Below, in pieces: positions 24,648 to 36,649 of a stretch of DNA of 64,000 nt (position 1 is its first letter; each line of letters starts with the position of its first letter). The position numbers and the translations under genes are program-made. The DNA comes from Prochlorococcus sp. AG-409-I11 (GTDB lineage Bacteria; Cyanobacteriota; Cyanobacteriia; PCC-6307; Cyanobiaceae): NCBI GenBank assembly GCA_003215725.1, contig QCJX01000003.1, positions 53,005-117,004 of the forward strand, given 5' to 3'. Below the pieces are notes generated by a model. It saw only the letters and a list, made by a program, of their open reading frames with translations, was not told the DNA's origin and searched no databases.

Positions 24648-25607
24648 CTAAACTTCTGGCCTCATTTCTTTGAAAATTTCTTGAAGTATTTTTTCTGCGC
24701 CTTGATCTTTTAGGGCATTAGCAAGCTCTATTCCTATTGATTCTGCATTATGAGCGGATCCTTTTTTCTCATCTCGAATTAAATTCTTACCATCTAGACT
24801 TGCAACCATTCCTGTCAGGATTAGTTCTTCTTTTTTAATCTTGCTATTTACTCCAATAGGAACTTGACAGCCACCTTCCAATTCTCTAAGGAAAGCTCTT
24901 TCAGCGATACATCTTTGTGATGTTGGTATATGTTCCAGGCTTTTGATTACTTGTAAAACATCTTCTTGACCTTCTACACATTCGATGCCTAACGCCCCTT
25001 GCCCAACAGCATGTAATGATATCTCACTTGGAATGAGTTGATGTATTCGATTCCCAAAACCTAGCCTTGTAAGGCCAGCAGCAGCAAGTATTAGACAGTC
25101 ATATTGTCCTTCATCTAACTTTTCTAAACGGGTAATAACGTTACCCCTTACATCTTTGAATATTAGATGAGGGTAATGATGTCTAAGTTGTGCTAATCGT
25201 CTAAGTGAACTTGTTCCTACAATGGAACCACTTGGAAGATTCTCTAATTGATAATCTCTATTTTGCTGATTGACAACAAGTGCATCAGCTGGATCTTCTC
25301 TTTCTGTTATGCATCCGAGGATTAAACCTTCCGGAAGATTGGTGGGAAGGTCCTTTAGTGAATGAACTGCAATTTCTGCTCTGCCTATAAGCATTTGGGC
25401 TTCAAGTTCTTTCGTAAAAAGACCTTTGTCCCCAATCTTGGCGAGTGCTACATCAAGAATCTTGTCACCTTGTGTGGCCATTGCTTCTACTGAAATGGAT
25501 ACTCTTGGGTGAGCTTTCTCTAGCTCTCCCTTTACCCAGTTCGTCTGGACCATGGCCAGCTGGCTTCGGCGAGTGGCGATGCGCAGTTGGTCTAGTGGCA
25601 TTGGCAA
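24648..25607 (-). CDS. hemC: Hydroxymethylbilane synthase, 319 aa
   Basis: Porphobilinogen deaminase polymerises four porphobilinogens on the way to heme and chlorophyll. Family motifs include [32 protein letters not shown] and [15 protein letters not shown]. The dipyrromethane cofactor Cys lies in [13 protein letters not shown]. Length is normal. The start is [16 protein letters not shown], and the gene follows rpoD by 66 bases on the same strand, a common arrangement for these picocyanobacteria. Confidence 0.96.
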   Translation of the reverse strand: MPMPLDQLRIATRRSQLAMVQTNWVKGELEKAHPRVSISVEAMATQGDKILDVALAKIGDKGLFTKELEAQMLIGRAEIAVHSLKDLPTNLPEGLILGCITEREDPADALVVNQQNRDYQLENLPSGSIVGTSSLRRLAQLRHHYPHLIFKDVRGNVITRLEKLDEGQYDCLILAAAGLTRLGFGNRIHQLIPSEISLHAVGQGALGIECVEGQEDVLQVIKSLEHIPTSQRCIAERAFLRELEGGCQVPIGVNSKIKKEELILTGMVASLDGKNLIRDEKKGSAHNAESIGIELANALKDQGAEKILQEIFKEMRPEV

Positions 25608-25673
25608 TTAATCTAATTTGATTACCTTAAACAAACGACCTCACCATCTTTATGATTAGCTACTTTTTAATAT

Positions 25674-26993
25674 CTATTTGATGTATTCCTTAAGCACACC
25701 GTTTCGATTTGGATGACGAAGTTTCCTTAGGGCTTTTGCTTCAATTTGTCGAATCCTTTCACGAGTTACATCAAAGATTTGACCAATTTCTTCGAGAGTT
25801 TTCATTCGACCATCATCTAGTCCATACCTAAGCCTAAGAACATCTCTTTCTCTTGGACTAAGAGTGGCAAGGACACCTTCTAGATCTTCTCTTAGAAGAG
25901 TTTTTGATACGTCTTGTTCTGGGTTCTCAGTATCTGACTCAATAAAATCACCTAAACGTGAATCTTCTTCTTTCCCTATAGGTGTTTCCAAAGAAATTGG
26001 CAGTTGAGCACTTTTAGCTATAAACCGAAGTTTTTCTATGGTCATCTCCATACTTTCTGCAATTTCTTCTTCTGTTGGTTTCCTTCCAAATTCTTGACTA
26101 AGTACTTTTGTAGTTTTTTTAATTCGTGAAATTGTTTCATAAAGGTGGACAGGTAGCCGAATTGTCCGACTTTGATCGGCTATTGCTCTTGTAATTGCTT
26201 GTCTTATCCACCAAGTTGCATAAGTAGAAAATTTGTATCCTTTTTCATGGTCAAATTTTTCAGCTGCTCGAATAAGTCCTAGGCTTCCTTCTTGAATAAG
26301 ATCTTGGAAAGAAAGTCCTCTATTCATATATTTTTTTGCGATAGAAACAACAAGTCGCAAATTTGATTGAACCATCTTTTCTTTAGCTCTTCTTCCAAGC
26401 ATCAAACGACGTCTAAATCTGACCATAGGCATTTCAACTAATCCTGCCCATTCTTTTGTTGATGGGTAGTGCCCAGTTTCACTTTCAAATTGAGCCGCTA
26501 GTTCTTCGAGATTAAGTAGATCGGCAATCTTGCGGGCAAGTTCTATTTCTTCGTCTGGCCTTAGTAATCGAATCCTACCTATCTCTTGAAGATAAACTCT
26601 TATTGAATCTTCTGTATATACACCTTTAGGGCCAAGTTTAATACTTGCCAAAGCTTTTGCCCTTGCTTCTTCCTCGCTAGAAGAAATAATTAGATTATTT
26701 TCTGATGAGTCATCTGTATTGGCAGTGATCCCTTCTGCAGCTGCAAGAAGTTGATCAGCTGCAGCATCTAAAACATTACTTTTAGGAGTTGTTGCTTGAA
26801 CCTTTTTACTTTTTGCTGAGACGCTAGCTGATTTCTTAGATGTTTTGGTCTTACCTGTAGATGAATTGATTTTCTTTGCAGTGACTTTCCCTTCACTTTT
26901 TTTTGATGAAAGGCTGGCAGTTTTTTTGCTAGCTTTTTTGGCAGCTTTGGGCTTGGTTTTTGAAACTGAAGTTTTTGCAGCAACAGGGGTCAT
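25674..26993 (-). CDS. rpoD: Primary sigma factor (SigA/RpoD), 439 aa
   Basis: The principal sigma-70 subunit. Regions 2.1-2.4 are evident ([20 protein letters not shown] and [19 protein letters not shown]), followed by region 3 and region 4.2 ([19 protein letters not shown]). Region 1.2 ([20 protein letters not shown]) is present. The first 75 residues are a low-complexity Lys/Ser/Ala/Thr tail, as in other marine picocyanobacteria. It has complete region 1.2-4.2, as expected for a group 1 factor. An overlapping frame at 26768-26983 is a shadow of this tail. Confidence 0.97.
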   Translation of the reverse strand: MTPVAAKTSVSKTKPKAAKKASKKTASLSSKKSEGKVTAKKINSSTGKTKTSKKSASVSAKSKKVQATTPKSNVLDAAADQLLAAAEGITANTDDSSENNLIISSSEEEARAKALASIKLGPKGVYTEDSIRVYLQEIGRIRLLRPDEEIELARKIADLLNLEELAAQFESETGHYPSTKEWAGLVEMPMVRFRRRLMLGRRAKEKMVQSNLRLVVSIAKKYMNRGLSFQDLIQEGSLGLIRAAEKFDHEKGYKFSTYATWWIRQAITRAIADQSRTIRLPVHLYETISRIKKTTKVLSQEFGRKPTEEEIAESMEMTIEKLRFIAKSAQLPISLETPIGKEEDSRLGDFIESDTENPEQDVSKTLLREDLEGVLATLSPRERDVLRLRYGLDDGRMKTLEEIGQIFDVTRERIRQIEAKALRKLRHPNRNGVLKEYIK

Positions 26994-27144
26994 GTCAAAA
27001 CACGCGAACGAAAGTAATTAAAGGTTGCTTATTAGGCAGATATCTTGGGAAAAGCTATTTAGCCATTCCTATCAAACTAAAGACAGAGAAGAAGATCTTT
27101 GGTTAAATCGCATAATCATTTGACCAACTATTAAGAGAAATTGG

Positions 27145-27360
27145 ATGATCTTTTTTGTGCGATTAAAGAAGTTCTTGGCTGACTTTTTGGTAAGGGCTCA
27201 AAGTAGCAGTGATGTCAGGGGCTTTCTCAGACAGGCTGACCATTTATGGGGTTTCCCCCAATGGTACGAGCTTCTTGTCTTCCCTCTGGCCGGAACTCTG
27301 CATTGTTCCGACAACAGCTTTTTAGCTGTTCAACAATTTAATTTTAAGAAAAACTTTTGA
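27145..27360 (+). CDS. Possible ORF upstream of priA, 71 aa
   Basis: A 71-codon frame, beginning MIFFVRLKKFLADFLVRAQ, whose stop overlaps the TTG start of priA (TTGA at 27357-27360). It contains DHLWGFPQWYELLVFPLAG. It may be a leader gene or chance. No family is recognised and no ribosome site is clear, so support is positional. Confidence 0.3.
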   Translation: MIFFVRLKKFLADFLVRAQSSSDVRGFLRQADHLWGFPQWYELLVFPLAGTLHCSDNSFLAVQQFNFKKNF

Positions 27361-29633
27361 AGTCGGCAAGTACTGATTTTGTTCCGCCATCTGTGGAAGT
27401 TGATGTATGGCTGGATGTAGGTCAAGAAGGACGTTGTTTTAGTTATAAGGATGGACTTGATTTGGGCGTAGATCTGGGTGACATTGTCTTAGTTCGATTG
27501 CGTGGCAGGGCCATGCAAGGACTTGTTGTAGGTATAAGAAGTGCTTCAGAGCATTACTCAACTTCTAATACCCGCAGTGTTCCTTTAGTGGATATAGAAC
27601 TGTTAATTCAGCGAGCTGCTGTTGATTCGAAATGGAGTGAGTGGATTGAAACTGTTGCAGAAAAGTGTCATATAAGCCATTTTCGGATGCTTAAAGCAGC
27701 TTTGCCATCAGGTTGGATTGGGCACAAAAAATCCAGGAGTGGCCAATCTCAAATGTTTTGGTGGGTTGAGCTAATTAAAGGAAAAGATGATTTCAATAAC
27801 CTTTCACTTAAGCAGATTAAGTTATGCCGTTTTTTGCTTTTAAGAGGTGGAGGGGCCTGGCAGCGTGATCTTAGTGCTCAAGGCTTTTCATCAGCTTTGC
27901 TTAGAAATGTCATTTCTAAGGGTTATGTGATTCGAAATAAACGTTTATCAGTTTTTCAAGAACATTTGGCTTTACAAAATTCGAAAGCGGATGAATTCGA
28001 GCCTGAAAGACCGCGTCTACTGACTGATGAACAAGAGTCGGCAATGAATGTTTTTCATTCTCAACCTGTTGGTTCAGCCATGTTGTTATGGGGAGTTACA
28101 GGCTCAGGAAAGACTGAGGTTTATTTACAGATGGCTGCAGAGCAATTAGCAGAAGGTAAACACTGTTTGATTCTTGCCCCTGAGATTGGCTTAATCCCTC
28201 AACTAGTTGATCGCTTTACTAGACGTTTTGGCAAACAAGTTAGGGAATATCACAGTAGTTGTTCAGTTCGTGAACGTATAGCTACTTGGCAAATGGCTCA
28301 AACTTCATCAGATCCATTGATCTTTGTTGGAACTAGATCTGCTGTCTTCTTGCCTTTGTCTCCCTTGGGCTTAATAGTTTTGGATGAAGAGCATGACAGT
28401 TCTTATAAACAAGAGTCACCAATGCCTTGTTATCACGCCAGAGATTTGGCTTTAGATCGTGCAAAGAGAATAGGAGCAAGAGTTGTACTAGGAAGTGCAA
28501 CTCCTTCTCTTTCAACTTGGAAGGAACTTTCTCCTAATGGTTCGATATCAGTAGCAAAGTTGACACGCAGAATTTCAGAAAAGCCTCTTCCCAAGGTTCA
28601 AGTTGTTGATATGCGAGAGGAATTTGCAGCAGGTCATCGAAAACTTATAAGTCGTTTATTAATGAACTCTCTTGCTTCTTTGCCAAAAACTGGTGAACAA
28701 GCAGTAATTCTTGTCCCTCGACGAGGTTATAGCAGTTTTTTAAGTTGCCGTAGTTGTGGAGAAGTAGTTGAATGCCCGCAATGTGATGTTGCTTTAACCG
28801 TTCATAGACGAGGAGATGGTAGTGAGTGGCTGCGTTGCCATTGGTGTGACTTTAGAACAAATATTGAGCGAGAATGTAAAGAATGTGGTTCCAAGGCATT
28901 TAAACCTTTTGGTGCTGGGACGCAGCGTGTAATGGAGCATTTATCTAAGGAACTTGAAGGACTTAGATTGCTGCGTTTTGATAAAGATACAACCGGTGGT
29001 CGTGATGGTCATCGCAAATTATTAGATCAGTTTGCTGCTGGGCAGGCTGATGTACTGATTGGCACTCAAATGCTTGCTAAAGGTATTGATTTGCCAAGAG
29101 TTACGCTCGCAGCTGTATTGGCTGCAGATGGACTATTACATAGACCAGACTTATTAGCAGGAGAACAAAGTCTTCAATTGTTTATGCAGTTGGCTGGAAG
29201 AGCTGGAAGAGGAGAATTACCTGGGAAAGTAATTGTTCAGACATATTGTCCAGACCATCCAGTAATTCTGCACTTAGTTGATGGTCTATATGAAGATTAT
29301 CTCAAGAAAGAAGCAAAAATAAGGAAGGAGGCTGGTTTGGTTCCATATAGCAGAGCATGTCTACTTCGTCTCTCAGGGGAGTCTCCATCCGTTACGGCTA
29401 CATCTGCTGCATCTTTGGCTGAAAAAATAAGACCTGTTTGTGATTTAAATGGATGGAGTGTCCTAGGTCCGGCCCCTTCTTTGATAGCAAAAGTGGCAGG
29501 TAAAAGTCGTTGGCAAATTTTGCTCCATGGACCGGAAAACACTTGTTTACCTTTGCCACCTTGTAATGAACTTTGGGCAGAGCTTCCTAAAGGTGTCAAT
29601 CTTTCAGTTGATCCAGACCCAATGCAGCTATAA
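27357..29633 (+). CDS. priA: Primosomal helicase PriA, 758 aa
   Basis: A DNA helicase that reloads the replisome at stalled forks. Walker A is GVTGSGKTEVYLQ, the DEEHD box is VLDEEHDSSYKQE, and the zinc region has eight Cys (CRSCGEVVECPQC, then RCHWC and CKECG). C-terminal helicase motifs DVLIGTQMLAKGIDLP and QLAGRAGRG are present. The start is a TTG; the N-terminal block VEVDVWLDVGQEGRCFSY is typical of the family, so no upstream start is needed. Confidence 0.95.
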   Translation: MKSASTDFVPPSVEVDVWLDVGQEGRCFSYKDGLDLGVDLGDIVLVRLRGRAMQGLVVGIRSASEHYSTSNTRSVPLVDIELLIQRAAVDSKWSEWIETVAEKCHISHFRMLKAALPSGWIGHKKSRSGQSQMFWWVELIKGKDDFNNLSLKQIKLCRFLLLRGGGAWQRDLSAQGFSSALLRNVISKGYVIRNKRLSVFQEHLALQNSKADEFEPERPRLLTDEQESAMNVFHSQPVGSAMLLWGVTGSGKTEVYLQMAAEQLAEGKHCLILAPEIGLIPQLVDRFTRRFGKQVREYHSSCSVRERIATWQMAQTSSDPLIFVGTRSAVFLPLSPLGLIVLDEEHDSSYKQESPMPCYHARDLALDRAKRIGARVVLGSATPSLSTWKELSPNGSISVAKLTRRISEKPLPKVQVVDMREEFAAGHRKLISRLLMNSLASLPKTGEQAVILVPRRGYSSFLSCRSCGEVVECPQCDVALTVHRRGDGSEWLRCHWCDFRTNIERECKECGSKAFKPFGAGTQRVMEHLSKELEGLRLLRFDKDTTGGRDGHRKLLDQFAAGQADVLIGTQMLAKGIDLPRVTLAAVLAADGLLHRPDLLAGEQSLQLFMQLAGRAGRGELPGKVIVQTYCPDHPVILHLVDGLYEDYLKKEAKIRKEAGLVPYSRACLLRLSGESPSVTATSAASLAEKIRPVCDLNGWSVLGPAPSLIAKVAGKSRWQILLHGPENTCLPLPPCNELWAELPKGVNLSVDPDPMQL

Positions 29634-29656
29634 GTAATCTTATGTACTTCAATTAA

Positions 29657-30748
29657 TCAAGGTGGAAGTTCTGGGAAACCAAATCCCATGCTTAACCGAA
29701 GACTTTGAAGAATCATACTTAAGATCATCAGTCCAATAATTAGAAGTGTTCCTATACCTAGGTGATTCCATTTCCAAGTATGAAGTTCCATTTGATTGAC
29801 TTGCTGCTGCTTTAGAACCCATTCGTTTTTTGACTTTATTGAATTTGGTTTGCTATTTAAATTATCTTTATTAGCAGATGGATTAATTAAAACGGAGAGA
29901 GACAATCCTGGAATTTTTGGAAGTTCTCTTAAATCCACTACTAACATCAAATCTTGATGAACACCGATCAACCAGTTTTTTTCCTTTAGTGAGATCTGCG
30001 GAGATGGAATTTCAATACCTGCAGCTTCAGTAGCGGTGGAAATAGTTTTTTGTAGAACTAAATTTGCTTCTTTTGAGTTCATTAAAGGAGCTTTGATGAA
30101 CTGTTTTCCATCAGAGGTTGTTTGAAAATTAATTTCTGGGATAATTTCTTTTAGAGAATGTTCAAATTGTATTTGCCAAGGCAGTAGTTGATCAGTTTTA
30201 CTTTCAATAGACCAATCTAGCTGGATGCGATCTGGAGATGGTAAATGAAGTTCAGTCCTAATCCTTACACATCCACTAAGAAGAATAGTCAATATAATTA
30301 GAATGACTCCTGCTAGGCTAGAAAAACCAATGCTAAAAGCTTTTGTAGGGCCAGTAGGTGGGAGGGGAGGCGAAGGTTGCTTTCTCTTCTTTTTGTTAGT
30401 GTTTTTTGAAGTACCTCCTGTGGATGGGTTCAAATCTATCTTTGGTAGACGTATTGACCAGTCCTTAGGCCTTGTTAGAGATGGTGCTTCTAATACTGAA
30501 AGTAATTGTTTGGATCTTTGGCGAAGATCAGGATCTTTACAACGGGTTATAAGGCGACATGTTGAGATAGCTTTCCCTTCGTCACCTTTGCCCATAAAGG
30601 CTGTAACCATTAACATTCGTATTTTTGCGCCTTTGTAAGTAGTTAGGGGATATTTTTGTTCTAAAGGCTCTAAGTATTCAAGGCATTGACCATAGTCTCC
30701 TCTTTCAAGGGCAACCTCAGCAGAATAAAGAGCTGAAGCCTCATTCAT
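29657..30748 (-). CDS. DUF3153-like cyanobacterial protein, 363 aa
   Basis: The first 110 residues look like TPR-type repeats (ALYSAEVALERGDYGQCLEY, then MLMVTAFMGKGDEGKAISTC). A basic/proline linker and a membrane helix (about 147-160) follow, with SGCVRIRTELHLPSPDRIQL after it, as in DUF3153 proteins. A C-terminal helix follows (GIGTLLIIGLMILSMILQS). It is probably anchored in the membrane with the domain outside the cytoplasm. Its function is unknown. It starts 3 bases after argB on the same strand. Confidence 0.72.
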   Translation of the reverse strand: MNEASALYSAEVALERGDYGQCLEYLEPLEQKYPLTTYKGAKIRMLMVTAFMGKGDEGKAISTCRLITRCKDPDLRQRSKQLLSVLEAPSLTRPKDWSIRLPKIDLNPSTGGTSKNTNKKKRKQPSPPLPPTGPTKAFSIGFSSLAGVILIILTILLSGCVRIRTELHLPSPDRIQLDWSIESKTDQLLPWQIQFEHSLKEIIPEINFQTTSDGKQFIKAPLMNSKEANLVLQKTISTATEAAGIEIPSPQISLKEKNWLIGVHQDLMLVVDLRELPKIPGLSLSVLINPSANKDNLNSKPNSIKSKNEWVLKQQQVNQMELHTWKWNHLGIGTLLIIGLMILSMILQSLRLSMGFGFPELPP

Positions 30749-30751
30749 TCT

Positions 30752-31678
30752 TTACCCTCTACCAGTAACCATTGTTCCGATTCCTGCGTCAGTAAAAACT
30801 TCTAGCAAAAGGGCATGTGGATTTCGTCCATCGATGATATGGGCTGCAGCAACGCCTTGAGCTAAAGCTCTGATACAGCATTCAGTTTTTGGAGTCATCC
30901 CACCATTAACAACACCATCTTTGATTAATTGTCTAGCTTCAGGTAAGCGTATTTGTTTTATTAGCGAATCAGGATCATTTTTATCTCTTAAAATTCCAGG
31001 AGTGTCTGTTAATAAGATTAATTTTTCTGCTCCTAATGAGGCTGCAAGTTCGCCCGCAACGGTATCAGCATTAATGTTATATGAGCACCCATCAGTAGAT
31101 GCTGCGACGCTAGAAATTACTGGTACGTACCCTTTAGCAAGAAGTGGTTCAAGCACATCCTTATTGACCCTCGCTACTTCTCCTACTAGTCCATGAGTGC
31201 CATCTCCAAATGGACGAGCTTCTATTAATCCTCCATCAATGCCGGATAAGCCAACAGAGAGGGTTCCTAGTCTATTAATTCCATTAATTATTTGCTTGTT
31301 TACTCTGCCTATAAGAACCATTTCTACAACTTCCATTGTTTTTTTATCTGTAACTCTCAACCCATTTTTGAATTGAGCACTGATTCCGAGCTTGTCTAGC
31401 CATATATTTATCTCTGGACCTCCTCCATGAACAATTACTGGTTGTACACCAACACTTGCTAATAGTGCAATATCTCTATAAACAGCATCTTTGAGACTCT
31501 TATGTGCCATTGCTGCTCCGCCATATTTGATGACTATTCGTCGTCCTGCAAATCGTTGTATATAAGGAAGAGCTTCGCTGAGAACCGCAACTCTTAGTGA
31601 AGCTTCTTTTGAATAGTTTTCTTGAAGGAAGCTGGAAAGTAATTCTTCTCCCTCTTTAGGTGATTCAGTCAGACTCAT
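30752..31678 (-). CDS. argB: Acetylglutamate kinase, 308 aa
   Basis: Second enzyme of arginine synthesis: it phosphorylates N-acetylglutamate. The motifs [39 protein letters not shown] and the C-terminal [12 protein letters not shown] are present; the last is the arginine/PII regulatory region. The N-terminal helix of about 25 residues, characteristic of arginine-inhibited, hexameric enzymes, is present. The start overlaps the end of the DUF2854 gene by 14 bases, so they are one operon. Confidence 0.96.
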   Translation of the reverse strand: MSLTESPKEGEELLSSFLQENYSKEASLRVAVLSEALPYIQRFAGRRIVIKYGGAAMAHKSLKDAVYRDIALLASVGVQPVIVHGGGPEINIWLDKLGISAQFKNGLRVTDKKTMEVVEMVLIGRVNKQIINGINRLGTLSVGLSGIDGGLIEARPFGDGTHGLVGEVARVNKDVLEPLLAKGYVPVISSVAASTDGCSYNINADTVAGELAASLGAEKLILLTDTPGILRDKNDPDSLIKQIRLPEARQLIKDGVVNGGMTPKTECCIRALAQGVAAAHIIDGRNPHALLLEVFTDAGIGTMVTGRG

Positions 31679-32237
31679 TTTGCTGATTGGGTACTTCTTG
31701 TATTTGTTTTGGTAAAAGCATTAGATCTAGTTCTCCTTGAGGATTCGGAATCAATTCAGCTATTAAACCTTTTGCAAAAAATCTGCCTAGGCGCTCTTGT
31801 TTTTCTTTCCATATTTCTAGAGGTACTCCTGCCATCTCAAACCTTAAGCGAACTGCATACTTTCCATTAGTTTCTAATTCCTCGATTTCTATTAATTGGG
31901 GAGGTTGATCCTCATTCCATAGCTTTAGTACCTGAAGAGAGGACTCGAGATGGGCTTTTTGCCCATATCTCCATCTTGTTACATCATTTACAAGTTGTGC
32001 AAGCTCTGGGGGGGCATCCTCTCTAAGTTTCGAATATGTTGAAGCAGGTACAACACGCTTGGCTGGAGGTAATTCTGATGTTTTAAGAGCTAACCCTCCA
32101 AGAAAAATCGGAAAGCCGTAAAAAAGAGTGGGAACACTCAGGTTTGCAGCACCTGTTAAATAAGCCACAGCACCAATTACGGTAAGTACTGCGCCTGAGA
32201 TGGTAATTAGGCTGCCAGGGGAAAAAAGGTCCTTCAT
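31665..32237 (-). CDS. DUF2854-like membrane protein, 190 aa
   Basis: Two hydrophobic segments near the N-terminus ([20 protein letters not shown] and [14 protein letters not shown]) form a hairpin; then a soluble domain with [20 protein letters not shown] and [18 protein letters not shown]. This resembles DUF2854, a family of cyanobacteria and plastids with unknown function. It overlaps argB by 14 bases downstream. The family call is from memory of the pattern. Confidence 0.7.
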   Translation of the reverse strand: MKDLFSPGSLITISGAVLTVIGAVAYLTGAANLSVPTLFYGFPIFLGGLALKTSELPPAKRVVPASTYSKLREDAPPELAQLVNDVTRWRYGQKAHLESSLQVLKLWNEDQPPQLIEIEELETNGKYAVRLRFEMAGVPLEIWKEKQERLGRFFAKGLIAELIPNPQGELDLMLLPKQIQEVPNQQNESD

Positions 32238-32290
32238 GTATCTAATTTTGCCGCTCTTCTTCCCAGGATGGTTCTTTAGGAGACAGTCCC

Positions 32291-32494
32291 ATGGCCTTAC
32301 CTGACAAAAAAAACAATGAAATTCTTGATTTAATTTCTAAATTAAATCATGATAGGTCTTGGCTTCTGCAACAAATTGATCAAGGTCGATGGACTGAGAT
32401 CCGTGAGGAGTTGGCTGCATTAGAGAGAGAGCTTGGTCAGTTTCTTACAAAAACTTCTGATCAATTGGAAGATAGTAGTGATTTTAAAAAATAA
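32291..32494 (+). CDS. Small helical hypothetical protein, 67 aa
   Basis: A charged, almost entirely helical peptide: NEILDLISKLNHDRSWLLQQ, then EIREELAALERELGQFL, with heptad-like spacing of Leu. It starts 53 bases upstream-divergent from the DUF2854 gene and ends three bases before the ssb-like gene that faces it. No family is recognised. It looks like a small coiled coil that may dimerise. Confidence 0.65.
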   Translation: MALPDKKNNEILDLISKLNHDRSWLLQQIDQGRWTEIREELAALERELGQFLTKTSDQLEDSSDFKK

Positions 32495-32497
32495 TTT

Positions 32498-32968
32498 TTA
32501 AAAGGGAATATCATCTGTATCAGGGATTAGTGGAGAGGTGTCCCACTGAACGTTTTGATTCAAATCAATTGACTTGATTGCACCCTGACCTTTTTCTGAC
32601 TGGTTATTTGATTTAAAAGAATCTTTGGGACTAATTGAATCTTTATTTTTTTCTTCTTGGGGTTGCTCAGAAAGTATGTGGAATTTAGAAAGAGTGAGTT
32701 CGGCGCGTTTTTCTTTTGTCCCATCTTGGCGGGGCACTGTGTTCATTCTTAGTCGACCTTCAATTACAAGATTTTGATTAACCTTGATTCTCCTTTGTAT
32801 TTCTTGAGAAATATTCCCCCATCCCAAAACCTTTATGGTTCCAGGAGGATCATCAGGTCTGAGCCCTTGAAAAACAACTTCCAATTCTGCTATTGGAGTT
32901 TGGTTATCTTTTGTATAGCGAATTGTTGGTTCTTTCTTGACTTTGACTTCAAGGACACAGTGATTCAT
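32498..32968 (-). CDS. Single-strand DNA-binding protein, SSB-like, 156 aa
   Basis: An OB-fold single-strand DNA-binding protein. The fold is seen in PTIRYTKDNQTPIAELEVVF, IKVLGWGNISQEIQRRIKV and NLVIEGRLRMNTVPRQDG. A linker rich in Ser, Gln and Lys leads to the acidic tip IPDTDDIPF, the universal protein-docking tail of SSB. It is slightly shorter than E. coli SSB (178). Marine cyanobacteria often carry more than one SSB-like gene, so this may be the main or an accessory one. Confidence 0.85.
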   Translation of the reverse strand: MNHCVLEVKVKKEPTIRYTKDNQTPIAELEVVFQGLRPDDPPGTIKVLGWGNISQEIQRRIKVNQNLVIEGRLRMNTVPRQDGTKEKRAELTLSKFHILSEQPQEEKNKDSISPKDSFKSNNQSEKGQGAIKSIDLNQNVQWDTSPLIPDTDDIPF

Positions 32969-32997
32969 TTTGTTTGTTAGGAGTGTGAGTAATCTTG

Positions 32998-33786
32998 ATG
33001 CAAACTAGAAGCATTGACCAGGGACATATATGGTTATTGTCAGGGACTGGTGAAGGACCATTGATAGCAACTGCTTTGATAAGTAGAGGCTGGAAGGTCA
33101 GTGTAAGTGTGGTTTCTCTTCAGGCATCTAAAAAATATTTGAATTTACCTTTAGAAGCATTGTGGATTGGAGCATTGGGGGGAGCTCTAAGCATTCAATC
33201 TTTATTACAAGAGAAGAGTTTTGATTATGTGGTAGATGCCACACACCCTTTTGCTCTGATGATTAGTTCAGACCTTCATAGAACTTGCAAGAAGAAGGGT
33301 CAAGCTTTGCTTAGGTATGAGCGCCCAATTGTTCCATTATCGGATGCTTTTTTGATTGATAATCTAGAAACCCTAGCAACTAAATCTTTAGTTGGTCACA
33401 GTCTTTTGTTAGCACTTGGATCTCGACACCTTAAGCAAGCTGTTTCATGTGTTTATAAAGGCGGAGGTGATGCGTTCGCTCGTATATTGCCTACTGTTGA
33501 AAGCCTTCAAACAGCTTTGAAAGCTGAGCTACCAGATAGTCATTTAGCAGTTGTTCGTCCTCTTGAGGGAGAACCCCAAGGAGAGCTGGAAACCGCATTG
33601 TGTAGGAAGTGGGCCATAACGGATGTGGTATGCAGGCAGTCAGGGGGCTCTACTGAACTAACTTGGCAAAAAATTTGTAAAAGTCAAAATATTAACTTGT
33701 GGCTTTTAAAACGACCCCCTTCAATAAAAGAAGTTGAGAGTGTTTATAGCGTCAATGAATTGTTGGATAAAGTTGGTGCTTCTTAA
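32998..33786 (+). CDS. cobK: Precorrin-6A reductase, 262 aa
   Basis: CobK/CbiJ reduces precorrin-6A in corrin ring synthesis. The N-terminus (GHIWLLSGTGEGPLIATAL) is the NAD(P)-binding loop; the ALGGALSIQ and DYVVDATHPFALMIS segments are family blocks, as is QGELETALCRKWAITDVVC. I place the start at ATG 32998 (AGGAG at 32979-32983) rather than the TTG three bases earlier. The gene is divergent from ssb, with 29 bases between the two starts. Confidence 0.88.
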   Translation: MQTRSIDQGHIWLLSGTGEGPLIATALISRGWKVSVSVVSLQASKKYLNLPLEALWIGALGGALSIQSLLQEKSFDYVVDATHPFALMISSDLHRTCKKKGQALLRYERPIVPLSDAFLIDNLETLATKSLVGHSLLLALGSRHLKQAVSCVYKGGGDAFARILPTVESLQTALKAELPDSHLAVVRPLEGEPQGELETALCRKWAITDVVCRQSGGSTELTWQKICKSQNINLWLLKRPPSIKEVESVYSVNELLDKVGAS

Positions 33787-33836
33787 AAGTAAAGGAACTA
33801 ATATTTCCTTTTTCAGATTGTCGTAATATAAGCAAT

Positions 33837-34160
33837 ATGAGAATTATTTTGGAAATAGTAATTATTCTGACAACTGAATCAAGCATGAGCAAAGCTAAAA
33901 AGCTTTCTCAAACTCTTTTGGAAAGAAAACTATCAGCTTGTGTGAGCTTTAGAACAATTGAATCACATTATTTGTGGAATAACCAAATAGATAAAAGCAA
34001 GGAAGTCCAACTTTTAATTAAAACAACAGGAAAAAAAATGAAAAAGCTCTTAATGGTTTTGAAAGAATTACATAGTTATGAAATTCCTGAAATTATTTGC
34101 TTGAATGCTTTTAGTAGTAAGGATTATGGCAATTGGCTTCTAAAATCACTTGAAGGTTGA
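33837..34160 (+). CDS. cutA: CutA divalent-cation tolerance protein, 107 aa
   Basis: A small trimeric ferredoxin-like protein linked to copper tolerance. The family signature is visible in VSFRTIESHYLWNNQIDKSK and the EVQLLIKTTGKKM block, with YEIPEIICLNAF near the C-terminus. Length is normal. It ends exactly where the minus-strand kinase gene ends (34160/34161). Confidence 0.9.
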   Translation: MRIILEIVIILTTESSMSKAKKLSQTLLERKLSACVSFRTIESHYLWNNQIDKSKEVQLLIKTTGKKMKKLLMVLKELHSYEIPEIICLNAFSSKDYGNWLLKSLEG

Positions 34161-35174
34161 TTAAATTGTAATTTTACTTTCCATTAATTCTCTAAGACAT
34201 TTTTCTGACCTGGAACCTATTTGGGTAACTATTTGACCTGCACAGAGTGAGCCAATCCTCCCACATGTTGATAGGTCATAACCTTTTGTATAACCATGCA
34301 AGAAACCTCCAGCATAAAGATCTCCAGCTCCTGTTGTATCTAAAGTTAAGCCTAAATTGTATGGCTTGATATCAAACCTTCTTTGCTTAGTTAATATGAT
34401 TGATCCTTCTTTCCCACAAGTAAGTGCTGAGATTTCACACTTTCCTTTGATTGCTTTTAATGCTAATTCAAAATCATCAGTTTGATATAAGGACTTAATT
34501 TCTTCTTCATTCGCAAAGAGAATATCTACATATTGTTCAATTAACTCCAAAAAGCTCTTCCTATGACGTTCAACGCAAAAGGAGTCAGATAGTGAAAGGG
34601 CTACCTTGCTGTTGGACTCTTTGCAAGATTCTGCTGCAGCAATGAAGGCTCGCTTGGCAGAAGAATTGTCCCATAGATAACCTTCAAGATATAAGACTTT
34701 AGATCTTTTCACTAGAGAAAGGTCAAGGTCTTTAGGCTCGAGCAAGACAGAAGCACCTAAAAAAGTGCACATTGTTCGTTGAGCATCTGGAGTGACAAAA
34801 ATCAAGCAACGTGCAGTAGAAGGACCTTGATTAATTGCAGGAGTTTTAAAAAAAGCTCCTGCTGAAGCAATTTCCTTAGAGAAAATTGCTCCAAGTTGGT
34901 CATTCCTTATACGCCCAATAAAGCCTGCTTTACTTCCTAGTTGTGCTAATCCCGCAATAGTGTTGGCAGCAGAGCCTCCTGAACTTTCTATGCCAGGTCC
35001 AATAGAGGAATAAAGCCTTTCGGCTTGCTTCTCGTTGATTAATATCATGCTTCCTTTCTCAAGTGAATGATGTTTGAGAAAGGTATCTTCGACTTGTACT
35101 AGAACGTCTACAATTGCGTTGCCAATTCCTACGACATCAAAGAAACTTTTTTCCATGAATTCTTTGTTATTCAT
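34161..35174 (-). CDS. PfkB-family sugar/nucleoside kinase, 337 aa
   Basis: A carbohydrate or adenosine kinase of the ribokinase family. The N-terminal VGIGNAIVDVLVQVED and GGSAANTIAGLAQLGSKAG, and the C-terminal catalytic DTTGAGDLYAGGFLHG, with the proton-abstracting Asp, are present. In marine cyanobacteria similar proteins are annotated as adenosine kinase, but the substrate is not readable from the sequence. It follows purA by 68 bases, so a purine link is attractive. Confidence 0.85.
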   Translation of the reverse strand: MNNKEFMEKSFFDVVGIGNAIVDVLVQVEDTFLKHHSLEKGSMILINEKQAERLYSSIGPGIESSGGSAANTIAGLAQLGSKAGFIGRIRNDQLGAIFSKEIASAGAFFKTPAINQGPSTARCLIFVTPDAQRTMCTFLGASVLLEPKDLDLSLVKRSKVLYLEGYLWDNSSAKRAFIAAAESCKESNSKVALSLSDSFCVERHRKSFLELIEQYVDILFANEEEIKSLYQTDDFELALKAIKGKCEISALTCGKEGSIILTKQRRFDIKPYNLGLTLDTTGAGDLYAGGFLHGYTKGYDLSTCGRIGSLCAGQIVTQIGSRSEKCLRELMESKITI

Positions 35175-35242
35175 TTTGCTGGTTTAATTTCTTTATTTAG
35201 AATGGAGGTTTTTGTATAAGATATTTTGTACATAAAATTGAT

Positions 35243-36580
<1,338 letters not shown>

Positions 36581-36649
36581 TCATGCACGATCCATAACAC
36601 TTGCAGATCTACCTACCCTGAGTCAAAGAAATGAATTAAAGGTTATTCT

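Noticed and set aside
26768..26983. 71-codon ORF inside rpoD
   Set aside because: It is another frame of the Lys/Ser/Ala-rich N-terminal tail of SigA.
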